Assembly (NCBI RefSeq): GCF_027596085.1
Contig: NC_072458.1
Span: 17,034,433 to 17,098,432 of the forward strand
Direction: 5' to 3'
Source of the DNA: Anoplopoma fimbria
Lineage: Eukaryota > Chordata > Actinopteri > Perciformes > Anoplopomatidae
Length of the DNA: 64,000 nt
The notes under the pieces are model-generated. The model saw nothing but the letters and a program-made list of their open reading frames with translations, had not been told where the DNA came from and searched no databases. Numbering within the stretch: position 1 is the first letter of the stretch; each line of letters starts with the position of its first letter. Positions 25,509 to 40,233 of the stretch are shown here, piece by piece. Both the position numbers and the translations under genes were made by a program.

Positions 25509-26924
25509 ATGACGGAAGTAGAGCCAGTGTTGGACTTTGCCTCCTCGGGCCGCTCGGGGAGGAGAAATGCCCTTCCTGACATCCTTGGCTCACCGGCGGG
25601 CGTAAACCCCGCTGACCTGCCTCTTAAGCTGGCAGAAATGTCCCTCACAGGTAAAGTACACAATGTTCTCTTTTTCATTATTATAATAGTGAGCACAAGG
25701 CACATTTAAACTGCAATCATAGTTGAATTTGTAGTTCAAGTTCATCTGTCAATCTTGCTAGTTTCTGAGTAATTTAGTCTGCGAAAGTTTGCCAGACATC
25801 AAATTACTCCAACAGATTGGTTGTTGGGATAGATAATTCTTTATGACAAAGAAAAGATAATGGGACATACTTGGCCGCCAGGTATGGCAAAGCTTTGTGC
25901 TCCAGTAAGAAGCATTCGAGCCATATTAAGGCTCGGATCGCCACAGAATTGGCTATAACTGGCGATTCCATGCCAGAATCATCTGGCAGTCATTCGTCAC
26001 GACTCCGGCATGAGCGTGGCTACCAGACCTGCCAAATTTAGACCACTGTTGGGCTGAGTATTGTTGACGGAAAGGATTGCAAGAAAATGTGCATGCTGCT
26101 AAATCACATATAATGATATTTGTCTTGCATGCTCCAAAAATGTATTAAGAACAATTCTGGCGTTGCCCACTCTTTCATCCCTTACAATCTCTAAAAAGTT
26201 TTGTATGTAAGTAGCTACTAACTAGCTCAACTTAGCATTGTTTCCCCATGATCCTTGAGTTAATTTTCACCAATAGAGCCTCACATTTTAGCAGATTTAA
26301 AAGATTTAGCAGCCTCTAGTGATGAAGCTGCAGATTGCAACAAAATGAACATCAATCCACTCATCCGTCTCCTTCAAAGCATGTCGTAGGGCTACGGTTT
26401 GCCTTCAGGTATGCAAAAATGTGAAAGGCCCTCTCTGGAGCCAGGGTTTGGTTTGTCCTCTCTGGGCTACTGTAGAATCATGGCGGAGCAACATGGCGAA
26501 GTCTGCAAGGAGGATCCACTCCTTATGTAGCTATGAAGGGCTAATTCTAAGCTACAAAAACAAAGCATTTCTTTGTTTCAGGTGATTATACACTAATGAA
26601 AGCATAGTGAGGAATATTATATTCCATTTTTGCCAAAAAGTTATCCTTAATGCTACACACTGCTCCTTTAAAGCAATTGGTGCAACCTTGGTTTTGTGGT
26701 TTTGAAACAGAAGCATCTAGTGATGTAAGAATCATGAAGTCACCGATATTGATCAACAACAGCTTTGGACCGTTTACATATTTCTTTTTTTCCCCTGAAT
26801 AGTCACTGTAACTTTTTGTGTCTTTTTGTGTTTGTGCTCAGATGGTCCGGGAGGGGCCCAGTCCCCTACGGCGGAGGGGCCTCCAGCGCCACCTGAGAGC
26901 TCAGAAGGGAAGGAGGGATCGTAG
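25509..26924 (+). CDS. pkib-like: cAMP-dependent protein kinase inhibitor (PKI), PKIB-like, complete, two coding exons
   Basis: PKI proteins are small heat-stable inhibitors that bind the free catalytic subunit of PKA and carry it out of the nucleus. Coding exons are 25509-25650 (acceptor AG at 25495-25496, donor ACAG|GTAAAG) and 26842-26924 (acceptor CTCAG), joined in phase 1 to 74 residues plus TAG; family members are about 70-78 residues. Visible features: Phe10 of the amphipathic N-terminal helix, the pseudosubstrate GRSGRRNALPDI (Arg15, Arg18, Arg19, with Ala21 in place of the phosphorylated Ser/Thr), the leucine-rich nuclear export signal LPLKLAEMSL, and an acidic, Pro/Ser-rich tail. 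FASS, RRNALPDI and DLPLKL fit PKIB better than PKIA or PKIG. The sequence therefore fixes the family firmly and the paralogue only provisionally. The 1.19-kb intron holds a repeat. Confidence 0.93.
26050..26670 (+). repeat. Interspersed repeat in the PKI intron
   Basis: The segment contains GAAAGGCCCTCTCTGGAGCC, CTGGGCTACTGTAGAATCAT, CATGGCGGAGCAACATGGCG, CAGGTGATTATACACTAATG, GAATATTATATTCCATTT and a terminal CACACTGCTCCTTTAA. I recognise these as parts of a common teleost non-coding repeat whose family name I cannot give with certainty. It explains most of the intron. Confidence 0.65.
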
Positions 26925-28078
<1,154 letters not shown>

Positions 28079-29069
28079 AACATACTGCTTGAACTGTAAA
28101 TGAAAGATAAAACACTTTTGTAAACATTCTGCAGACTTTGCATCTGCAGATCCAACACTTTGTCAGGAAAAGCGTTCAGTTTTTCTGCGTAAACTTCGGC
28201 AGGGCTTCTTGGGCTCCTCGCATGTGCTCCTTTATTGCAACAACGGCATATGCCCGCTGACTGGGCACAGGAGCAAGCATCACGCAACACTACCGCCACA
28301 ATATGTTTCCGAGGGACCGAAAATGGCAGCACGAGAGCCCTTCTGCCTCTCTGCAAGGAAAAGAAAAAAGTCTGTTCACACTCATCAACACATAAACAGA
28401 GCTGTGAATAGGATGCAAGACGGAGCGCGAGAAGCAGCCATCCACTCACTGCTACTGTATATATATACCGTATTGTAGTATAACCTTTGTGTGTGTGCGT
28501 GTGTGTCATACATGCTGCCTGTATGATTACCAGACTTTATTCATACTGTACCCATATAGGAAAATGCTGTTTTGGAATTGTCTCTATTTTCAGATGTTTT
28601 GCCGGTGGCTGTGTCTTTTATGTGGATGTGTTTCACAAATGCAACAAGGAAAGCCGGGTGTGCTGCTGCCCAGCCTCTGTTTCTGATGCTGTACTTAGTG
28701 TTCATGGTCTACGTAACCTGTATGATCAACACTTTTTTTGGTGGGGAGGGGGCGGGGGTGTCAATGAATCAGAGGTGTATTTTGTAGTGTCCTGACCTCT
28801 AAGTGGTGCATATATTTTACTTAGCTGGATTGAATCCTATGTGTTGATTCTATCTGGTGGTGAAAATTGCCATATTAAACCCACAAGCTTTACATATACA
28901 ACTGTGTGCTGGATTTTTTTAATTTCTACACAAGGCCCTCAGTCCTGGTGCTTGATCTTTACATCTTGGCATACATACGATATGTTGAATGCAATAAGGA
29001 TAACTTGTAAATGATTATCACATCATTTCAAATTTTTTTTTGCCGCATAAGGGATCTGTGTGGAGGTCA

Positions 29070-29430
29070 GTTGGTCAGTATGCCACTTTGGTCCAGACTG
29101 AATTAGCTCAACAGCTATTGAATAGATTTCCATGGAAATGTCTACGAATATTAATGTTCCCTAAAGGATAAAGCCCACTGACACTGTGGATCCCCTGATT
29201 TTCATTAAAGTCCACCGCAGTTTAAAGTTTGTCCTATGCTTTGGGTCACTAAATACCTGCAAAGCTAATGTCCTTGACATCAACTTTGCAAGTGCTGATA
29301 AGCAAATATCATGCTAAACTAAGATGAGCATGGTAAATGTTAGCTGCTAAATGTTAGCTTGTTATGATGGTCAAATTATGCATGATAACATGCTAATATG
29401 AGCAGTTAGCTCAAAGCACAGAGCTACTAC
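29070..29430 (+). repeat. Teleost interspersed repeat, fragment 1
   Basis: Contains CACTTTGGTCCAGACTGAA, TGGATCCCCTGATTTTCATT, CATGCTAAACTAAGATGAGC, ATGGTAAATGTTAGCTGC and GTTAGCTCAAAGCACAGAGC. I recall this order of blocks from a widespread teleost repeat. Related fragments lie inverted at 34383 and 48885. Confidence 0.65.
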
Positions 29431-32400
29431 CAGACATTTTGTTTACATGGACCAGTCGCTTATGGATCAACAAATGCATTATAGCAGCTTTGACCATTAG
29501 AAACTCCTTTTGCTGTAGAGTTCTTTATGCCAAGCACTCAGCCAGTTCTACACATCAAAGTCTTTTCATAGGTGTTGGGAAGTACTGAGCTGTGTGAAGT
29601 TTGATTTATTGCCTCAAGTGATGTCTTTTGAGTCAACTCATCCATTGGGCCTGAAGACTAGAAGTTTGAAAATCCAAACAATCTGAAGGTATGGAGTAGG
29701 ACGCTTATCAGACCTCTGTAGCATTCTCCTTATCTCTACTTGAGGCTAGCATCTCAAAGCTACATTAACCCGCTAATAGCATGACACATTCTTCTCTCAG
29801 TCCAAACTGTCAGCTGCAAAGTTGCATTGTGGGTAATGTAGGGGCCAGGTTTTGAAAAGGAAGTGGAATGAGTGGAATAAAAATAGACGATAACTCTGGT
29901 TCTGCTGCATTCATTTTGACATTCAAATGAAAAAATGTCCATCATGAGTCCGATAATGTTACAGGAGTGGAGTGCTAAATGATTGGTGGAATACATTAAT
30001 AATATTTTAATTCTTTCTTTGAAATAGTGATGAGAATGATGGCTGCATGTCCAATGATGAAAATTAGGGTATTTTATAGTTTTTTTCATGATTATCACAA
30101 TGTAGCTAATGTGGCTGTAGGTAATAGCTGGATGTGATGTATTGAGCTTTTGGAGTAAAGTATACACTTTTCAACTTATTCTTCTAAGTACTACATAGCT
30201 CTATTCCATTTGACTACACCCACCATCTCTGATGAATGGCCCTTGATATTACTTTTTTTGTGTGCATTTTTTACATCTTCTGAAGCGTAAGTAAGAGTTT
30301 ATGAGGAGCACTTGAAAGGAGCACAAAGCAAGACATGGGTCCAATCCCAATCTCCAGACTCACTGACTCAGACTTTGATGCGTGTTCCCGCAAAGTCCGT
30401 GAGCGTTTAGGGCTGTCCTATTTTCAAATCGTTGAGTGTTTGAGGGCTCTCTCGCAGACATTTTGAGCCCTTTATGAACCCTTACAGTAAGTCTGCATTT
30501 ACGCAGACTTTGCCTGAGGCAATTACCCACAATTCATAGCAATGTTAAACAGGGGGTTACCAGTGGAAGCGTGGAGACATATTTAGCTTACACTGAAACA
30601 TTAAAGATTAAAGCATGAAAACAGGGGAGTTCAAGCAGAGACTAAATAAACAGCTGGTTTATTCATTAACCATTTTTTTAACTTTTGTTATCAAAGCTGT
30701 TTTGACAAAAATTACTAAATAGAATATTTGACAAATAACTCGTGTCGTGAGGCAAAAGCTTTGAAGACGTTTGAATCAGGGAGTATAATTTTTTTTTTAA
30801 ATAAATCCTCAAATCCAATTGTACATAACATGATGTGACGTTGTCATGGTAACGTGATATGTTACAGCAGAGTGCTTTAGTCCTATTCGTATTTACACTA
30901 TTTTAAGCCCTTACAGTCTTTCACACATAACCATTTAACGGGAGACGTCAGTAGGTCCCTGAGGGTTTAGGGTTTAAGGCTTTAGGGGGCACATTGGGAT
31001 CGGGCCAGGCACCCTTTCTGCTCCTTTTCAGAACAGCCATGTTAGTGCACTCCCATTACATAATGCAGCAGTTCCTGTGGGTGTGCAGCAGATGGAGACA
31101 TTCACCAAATTATCATTCACCCCACATCATGCTTCTGCAGCGAGGGGCTACTTTCTTTGTTATGTCTGGTACAAAGAAAATAGCTTAAATTCATTTTTTT
31201 ACAACAATATTTATATGAATACCATAAGTTACATAAACAGGGTGACTAAAATCATGATTTTGAGGTTCTGGTTTCACATTCATGCACACATATTTCAGCG
31301 TGAACCCAGTGAGGAGTTCGACTTGGACACACCCAGTGTTGTCTCGACGCTCGTGCAGCAGCGTGGAGTGATTTGACGAAAACCGACACAATTTGAACTT
31401 GTTTTGGGTTTATTCACTCAAATACTGGTCCTAACCTGTGGAGGTTGATGATAAAGGGTTAGTGTGTGTGTGTGTGTGTACACAATGTGTTTGGAAGCCA
31501 TGAGTGAACCTTTGTGATGGTGCAGACTGGCTGTCTGGCTGCCTCCCAGCAGCCCCACTGACAGGAGATGAGACCATGCGCCGCATACCCCCAAGGGCTC
31601 TTTGTCTCTCTGCAGACACAACCACAACTAAGCACTTGTGTGTGAGGCATTATGTTAGCTGATACAATGGTTTTGAAAATGATGTAACAGAAAAATAATG
31701 AATTAAAAAAATCATAGCAATGGCTCTACTACATGTGGTACATTTATGTATTAACATTCATATTCAAGCAAAACAGAAAATGTGTAATCCGTTTGAGACT
31801 TGTTTCTTTTGCTCAAATATCCCTGTTAGTCTTCACCTCCTTTCTCCTGCAGCCTGCCCTCCTCTGAGGCAGCTCCTTCGCCCAGACATCCTCTACGTAA
31901 CTTGTTGCTAGGGTAACTGAGAGAAGCTTGGGCCTCGTTGCATTGTATGCAGTCATGCTTTCATAGAGCATTAGGGAAGGTGAAGAATTGATTCGAAGGC
32001 TTCGGCTGCACTGAGGACAAGGGGCATATGCATGATGTCAACCGGGTATGGCAAGGTGTGGGGCCCTGTTAGCATCAACTGAGTGCACATTTGTCCTCCT
32101 AGTTTTTAATTATTATAAAAAATTAAAGAAGCCAAAATGACAAGAAGTCAACGTGGAAGCAGAATCTAAAAATACATTTGGTTGAATAGTTGATTGCAAG
32201 CTGTAAGTGCTGACATTAATCTCTTTTGCTGTCAATCTTACAGTACACGCTTTTACAAATCTAAAATAACAAGACAGAGTGTTTCTAATTCTGCAGAGCA
32301 GAAAAGCGGCGGAGAGGAAAGCTCTCTGTCTTTTTACATAATTGAATAGCATGGTGTATAAGCGGTTAGCTACTGGCTTTCCTCAAGGAAATTGTTCAAG

Positions 32401-33461
32401 TAATTGCCTCACAGAAATGCACTGTGGTTCCTTTCCTCACAAACAGTTATAGGCTCTGTTAGCAATCGAAGCTAAGTGAATGAGCAGCAGCAGCTTAAGG
32501 TGCTCCACCACTCTCTCCTCCTTCTCAATCTTCATCTCTCTTTGTGTCTCACCGTCTCATGGCCAGGGCCAGAGTGTGTGATCCAGTTGTTGTGGAGGAG
32601 ACAACGAGTGTTACAGTGGCGTAAAAAGAGAAACATAGATAAAGGAAGGGAGGGAGGATGGATGATAAGACGCAGACATGGGTCACAGTGAGGATGCCAG
32701 ACAAGCAGCCCAGCGAATAGAAAAGCCTTCACGTGGAAGTCAACGTGCCATTTCCGACACAGAGCAGCCTCAGGAGGAAAGATGGAGAGAAAAGAGAAAA
32801 GATGTAAGGCATCAGAGAGAGAAAGAGAAAGAGAGAAAATGAAAGACATGGTAGAAGAGCAGCCTAAGCCATGGCAATGTCGCTGCATTTATTATCACTC
32901 ACCAACTAAATATCCGCACCTGCTCTGTCTGCTCATGCCTTAGTCCATTTCTTAATTCTCTTTGATTTTTTTCTGTGGCACTTAGTCTTTGTTAAAAACA
33001 ACAATGCTCAGCTGTTTTGGGAAATGAACAAGCCTTTCTTTTAAATGAACTAAATATTTGTGGCTGGGTTTTAAAGATCTATGACTTCCGTGTGATTGAA
33101 TGGTCTCTGGGATGAAAGTCAGAACGTTTTGGCACATTGTTGGTTTGGGCCTTTTCATTGGATTTCATGACAAATGATTTACATTTTTTTCCTAATCGTA
33201 TGTTCTCAAGATACCAAGACAAGTCAAGAGATGAGAGGGTTCGAAATGGGACCAAACCTAATGTGCTTAAAATTAGGTGAATTTGTTCATTTCCCAGTCG
33301 GATATTTTGTCTAAATTTCTCCTCTTCCTTTCATCCTTGTGGTGGCTTCATTCTTTGTCCAACTATAGATCACAAGACTGTGAATACACACACGCTCACA
33401 CCCAGACAAATGACATCACCCTCACAGTGACGGGGCGGAGACTGGCAGCGTAAGCCTGGCA

Positions 33462-33615
<154 letters not shown>

Positions 33616-34382
33616 GCACAACTCCTCTCCTTCCATAAGCTCTCTGTCAGATAGCTCAGCCTGGCATCAATCGCTCCCAATAAGATGGAACGAGCATTAG
33701 CCTGACCCCGTTCTCACAGACACCAAATCACTTTGCACAAACATCGTGTGGAGCAATCTTTGCAGTCTGGCCTTTCTAATATCCAATCTTCCCTCCTCTT
33801 CTCCAGAATATTCTTGATAAAGATATACTTAGATCCTGACCTCTTCTTTTATCTTCCAGCTGAAGTCTTTCTTATAATTGGTTATCTTCAGCAGCAGCTT
33901 CTGAGGGAGGACAGCCCCTGTCCCTGTTCTATCTCATCAATATTCTCTGTGCACAGTAAGTCAGTGGATTCACTGTTAGCTATAAGCTGCAGACTGCCTT
34001 TTATAGACTTTTAGTGAGCAGGGCACATTGAAACACTGGCACTTACTGTTGTATTTTATGTCTTCTGACTGTCAGAAGCCTGACTGCAGTGCCCTCTCAA
34101 GGGAACAACAAACACCATCAAAAACATTTGATGTCTGGCGCACAACAGGAGCTATTTTGGGAAGTTTGAACTAAATTTTCTCTTGACTTGTGAAGCCTTT
34201 CAAACACCCGGACAGTGTTCCTGAACATACCTGAGCATGTCAGACGGGCATTCCTGGATGTAATACATCTTGCCCATAGTTTGTCTAGTTATCCACCAGA
34301 ATAAGAATGAGACTGAAGGTCGGGTGTGTAGCACATAATTATCCAACAAGCAGATTTGACAGATTATACTGGTGCTTGAATC

Positions 34383-34595
34383 TAGCAAGTCTGTGAGGTT
34401 GTATTTAGCCGCAGCGTTGCTTTAAGCTAAATGCTAACATCACATGCTCACAATGGCGATGATATTATGACATTAATGCATGAAACCTTATTTGGTTATT
34501 TGTCAAAGAGTTTTTGAAACATTTCAATCAAAGCCAACAATGTGCACCTCATGTTGGGGCCTAAGGAAAAGTCAGGTCATCACCAATGTCATCAG
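34383..34595 (-). repeat. Teleost interspersed repeat, fragment 2
   Basis: Contains TCTGTGAGGTTGTATTTAG, GCTTTAAGCTAAATGCTAAC and GGAAAAGTCAGGTCATCACC, matching the opposite strand of the 29070-29430 repeat. The ATA microsatellite follows directly. Confidence 0.55.
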
Positions 34596-34596
34596 G

Positions 34597-34660
<64 letters not shown>
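34596..34660 (+). repeat. (ATA)n trinucleotide microsatellite, 65 bp
   Basis: About 21 TAA/ATA units, followed by CTTTATTTATATAGCATCTT. That motif often accompanies such runs in fish and suggests a truncated retroelement end. Confidence 0.92.
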
Positions 34661-34661
<1 letters not shown>

Positions 34662-37600
34662 TTTATTTATATAGCATCTTTTAAAATAATATATGATAAC
34701 CACGTATAGTGACGGCGGCTACATTGATGAGTCACAGGATGAACTGCTTGAGGACCAGCGGGGACAGGTGCACGAGCACCACCCTGACGTTGAGTAAATC
34801 AGTTTCATTACTGTATGAACATGTAAGAAATATTCACATGTCAATTCAACACCGTCCAAAGGCAGTTTGTAAAATACATCAGTCTTGTGGTTTAAAGTCA
34901 TGTGTATGTTTGATCTAGTCACCCCCCCCTCCCGCCGGTTATAAGTGGACTTTATCAATCTTAAATTCTACATCACTAGCTCAGACAGTTGCATAGTCAT
35001 TTCGATGCATTAAATGTGTTTGTTTACCACAAAAGTGGATCCTTATTGATTTTCCATTGGCATTGGAAGAGTGACACAATAGAAACGACGATTTATGTCT
35101 CGAAAACAATACAATGCATTTTGTGGCCATTTCATTAACTGCCATGATACTGGGCTGGTCAATCAGACGGCAATCTGCATGAGAAACTAAGACAAAGACA
35201 TTGTTATCTGTCACGCCTGTAATGCTACCTCTATTCAACTCTGCTGCATGTAACTTAAACTGCTCATATTCAGAGGAAGCAGTGAACGTAATCTGTTGAG
35301 ATAATGAAGGCCACAATGGATCTTCCTTCCACACCTTATTTCATTTCATAACTGAGTTACAGACAGATGTATGGGATCTCACAACATGGCTAAAGAGATC
35401 AGTGTCATGTCTAAGGTCTGAGAGCTACGGGGCGACTAAAACGCTTGGCTAGTCCGGGATAATACTGAGCCTCACACGCAGACATGTGGCCTGTAGGAGT
35501 GGATGTTAGTATGATAATATCAGGATAACACTAATCGCACAGATTGGGATTATGATTATCACTCACCGGGACGCAAAACAGACTTCCCTCCATACCTCAG
35601 GACTAATCTAAACACGGTTTATTTTAAAGGCCCGAAGCAGTCCGAGTTTGGGCCGTTCAGTAGCATGTATGTAAATGTCACTAAGCCAATCAGTGCAATT
35701 AAGCAGAAAGTATCATTCTAGTCATAACACTAATTTCATCATCAAGGACAAAAATCAGATTTGCAGCTATCTAATACATTTCCATTGACATCCAGTGTTT
35801 GCCTGCAGCTTTTTCATCAGCCATCTGTGGATCATCTCTGCAGGTCTTCTTTGTCAATCCCCGTATGGTTTCCCCTCTCCAGCTCCGCCTCCCTCTCACC
35901 CTTCTCCTCCCTTTGTTTGCCCCCCCCCTCTGTCTGTCCCGGGGCTGACATCATAGTCCCAGAAGAGCCCACTGATGGTAACAAGCCCTGAATCAGCACC
36001 AAGTAGTTCCATCTATACCCCCACCCTGCATCACTTTGCAGGCAGTGGTTGCTCCCTATCTTTATAGCAGCCCTCGCCTCATCTTTCTTTTTTATCCTCC
36101 TACCCCTCCATCCTACCACATGCTTACCCCTCCCATCTCCCCACCCGGCCTTAAGCGGGCTCCGGGGCTCAGACTCCTTTAACTGTGCTGAAAACAAGCT
36201 CTCCCAAGTGGGCAGGGCTCTTATTTCACCATAGGCTGTGCCTGGGACAGATGCAGTGCATTAATGTAAAACATCAGGGCAACACCAAAAAGAAATATTT
36301 ATCCAAAGCATTAATATGGAGGAAGACATCAAAGTAATACCTTCCTCATTTCACCTTTTTTTCAGAGTAGATTGCTTATTATTTTCGGCTCAGAGCATTT
36401 GTGTCTCACTTGCAGCAAAGAAATGTGAACTGCTTTGAGGGCTTGAGTTACATTTTTCAATCAAAATGGTTAAAAATCCTCCACACTGACCTGAAATGGC
36501 TTCAACATAACAAACATGAACAGATTCATTTGATGTGAAATGATGCAAACAACAAAAAAAGACAAAGAAAAGTCTGAGCAACCATTATCATCTAGTGCTG
36601 CCTTGATTATGAATTCTTGGGAGACTTTAAAAGTATTACTTGCATTAATTTTAGCTTGGCGTTTAACTGGAGAACTGAGTGTACATTTGATTCAAATGTC
36701 CCCAAAAATTGGATTCAATTGGACAACTCATAAGGGACAACAATCAATACATTTCTTAAGGCCAAGTTGTTCTACTGAGTCTAAATCTTCAATTTGAATA
36801 ATTGCTGATGAGGCAAAGTCCACACAGCCGTTATCTCCATGCTGCTAGCATGCATTATTAATCCAGTCATTTAAAGCTTATACCAACCACTGCTCTATGT
36901 TTTGTCCCTGCTCGATGTTCCCTCTCACAATAGCTGTATATTCTACTGTACACTGACATGCAATGCTGCTCCTTGTGGGCCACTGAAACAAAAAAAAGGT
37001 TTATCACTCCCAGCGGTGTCCCTATCTGCAGTTTCAGCTCGTGTGAGTCCCATCTGTTGGGCGTCATTTAGGGAGAAAAACCCAAAACAGGACTATTGTG
37101 TGCGGACTGGGGCGACAGGACAGTGGGAGGTCGGCGACGAGGTGGAGGGGCGGGTGGGGCTGGAGGGGGTGATGCAGAGACTAAAGGATTAGCTAATGGG
37201 CCAGCTTTACTGCAAGCCACTGAAGAAAGGGTGGTAGATGAGGTTGGGGATCGGGGTTTCTTGACAGGGGCAATTGATTTGACCTCAAGGGACAGCAGGT
37301 GGGTGCAAACATCTATAAAAGACATCAAACTACTTATTCATAGGTCAACGTATATTTATGTCTCCACCTAAACCCTTGCACTATCTTATAGATCCAAGCA
37401 GAGCAGCACTGAGCCAGTCCCCTTTATCAACCCTTAGTGGTCTATATCTAGTCAGAATGAAAATGTCAAATCAAAAGTCAAATCTACTCTCATCATACGT
37501 ATTCATTTTGAATAATACAATCAATCAACACTATGTCTCCATCTTATTTACATGTCCTTTGTATATGGCTACTAAAAGCCAAAACAGTGCAGTCTTTATA

Positions 37601-38239
37601 ATCAAATAAACAGCATAAATGTTTGTTACATATGATGACACATGCTAAGGCATTAAAATACAATGTGAAAAAGCAGTATACATGCAAAGGTGTGGCTGGG
37701 AATACTGTTTTTAAATAGTTGTTATTGTCCTCCTGCTTCAGTTTGCCTTTTCCCAAGTGGAGTCCATCGAAATTACACTCATTAAACATGAGTGCTGGTG
37801 CCCTCTGAGAACATGGCCTAACCAGTAGAGATGTTGATACTGTAGATTCAGCATGAGGAGCCATATGAAAGGTATTCATCTTTATCATGTCACGTCTACA
37901 GTATACACACATTCTTCTTGCAGGTGATCATGCTTAGCTGAGAGGTAGAGCTCCACAGAATGCCTCTAGGGCGGTCTGATATTGTATTCTTCCTAATAAC
38001 ATATTGATGAAGTATTGCTGTATGGATGATCACTCATATTAGAACCTTGAACGTAGCTTTGTCACGTGTTCACTGTAGTGTCTTATGTTTTGATATTAAA
38101 AAAGGAAAAGATAAACTAAGGCAGGTCACAAATGTTGCCCAATATTATATTTTCAGGGATTTCTGCATCCACTTTCATCACAATTGACGCCCTTATTTCT
38201 ACAGTAAGCTACATTCTGCATGTGAGGAAGCAACACTAA

Positions 38240-38240
<1 letters not shown>

Positions 38241-38320
<80 letters not shown>
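38241..38320 (+). repeat. (AC)40 microsatellite
   Basis: Perfect AC run of 80 bp directly adjoining the 43-bp-period repeat. Confidence 0.95.
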
Positions 38321-38323
<3 letters not shown>

Positions 38324-38386
38324 AATAACACACATGCAGAGCCACACAACAACACACACATACATAAATAACACACATGCAGAGCC
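38319..38386 (+). repeat. Two-copy minisatellite, 43-bp period
   Basis: ACATAAATAACACACATGCA followed by GAGCC occurs at 38319-38343 and again, identically, at 38362-38386. The spacer is AC-rich, so the unit probably arose by slippage at the edge of the microsatellite. Confidence 0.85.
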
Positions 38387-40233
38387 AATGGAGGGGGGGT
38401 GGGGGCATTGATGCTGAAACCACTTCTAGACAGCCTGCAGCCTCCCAGAGAGGAGAGAAGCTGAGTTGGTGATTATGTAACCCACAGTTACATAAAAGTG
38501 TATCACCACTACACTTAAACATGACTCCCTAGAGATTTTGCGTCATGGTAACAGAGGACACACTGTATCGTCTTGCATGCAATATTTACAAAAACAGGGC
38601 TTTTGTGTTCCTTGTGAATCTGTGTTCGGTTACTCAGAGGCTTGAATTCTCTGCTGGACCTTATCAGCGTTCATCACGAGAAGCAAATGGCACTGTTTTT
38701 CTAGTTCTACGCTTCCAATTCTGAAATCTTAATGGGATATGTGTAATATCTGTTATGGCTACCTGCACATGTAACATCCTTCTGCATGGTCCAGAGAGAA
38801 ACATTACACCTGCCAGACCCCCCTTTCCGGATGATTACAGCACAAACGGATACATGGAGGAAACATGGAGGACTCCCGGCTCCCAATTCCCTGATCTGCT
38901 CGCTATTGGATCCCACTGCGGGGGGGGCACTGTATTTGTGTGGACTAAAAATGGGTCAGGCTTCCAGCTCCAGCCACAGCACACACCAGCATGGCTGAGT
39001 GCTTCTGAAAGGAGGGTCCCACTCCTCCGCTGTCTTGGGAGGAAAGCTGCCTGTGGATCAGCTGCTAATGTGTGTCTGAACCCTGGTGTAAGACACAGTG
39101 GCAGCCCGGTAGGAGATGCATAGAGTAATTCTCACCCCTGTGTGTCCCAACATGCAACCACTTGTCTTCTCTTTTACCACAACGCTTTGAAATCACCAGG
39201 CACTTAACCCTGTGCATCCATCTTCGGCATGAAAACGTTTTCCAATACTTTCAGAATGCAGATGGCTAATTTCTGTGGAGACAGCATGAAAAAAATACAC
39301 TGAGCCTATTGTTAACACGTAGGAAAAACCTATGAACAAGCAGATTTCACTCCCCCAAGATCAAATTGGACTATGAATCATGTCTGCGTGTGAGGCATAG
39401 AAAATGTCGGTGTTGAGTTGCTGAAAAAACTAATCAAAAAATGCTAATGAGTGAGCGAATTTCCTAAATCAAAGCAATGACCTGATTACCAAAACTGACT
39501 TTTTCAATCTTAGCCACAAGGCTGAATGTATGAAAAGATAATCAGCAACACAAGCACACACACGTAAACAAAGTTTAGAGCCAACTCCCCCCCAGATACA
39601 GCCGATACCAAGACCCAAATCCTCTTTCACACACACACATCTGCAAATTTTGGCCGCTGCTGCCACTGGACCGGGCTGACAGACAGCCCCCCCCTGCCTC
39701 CGCCTGTTCTCTTGCACTCTCATTCGCCCGTCTTTGTCCTGTGGAGCCCCACAGATCCAGTTAGAGCGGGAGACTGATGCTGGCAGGCCGTGAACACCAT
39801 CTGCTCCTCTTCACTGGGACAGAGCAGCTCAGCCACACTGAACTGACTGAACTCACAGGAAACTACACACTTCTAATATTAGGTCAAAAATGCTTCACGA
39901 CTATTATGCATAAAAGTAATGTCAGACATGTCTCAGTGGAGCAAGATATATCTTATTTATTGTAAAATCAAGTAATGGTCTTAATTCCTGGAGTATCTTC
40001 TTTAATCCTACACCTTCCACTTTTTGACAAACTATATCATTTTCATCACTGTTGAACAGTCAGATATGAATGTGTTTAGACTGAGAGTGATGTTGGGTGC
40101 ATGTTTGGTAAGTTTTTCTCCAATAGGCATGCAAGAGACTTTTACAGTGATAATCAAAAGCCTGCTATGGAAATTTAAAAAAATTCTGTAGCTAATCAAA
40201 TTGCTCAAAAAGCAGATTAAATGGGTTCATTGC

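Noticed and set aside
38755..39123. 122-codon plus-strand frame
   Set aside because: No recognisable family, no promoter or splice context, irregular composition; likely chance.
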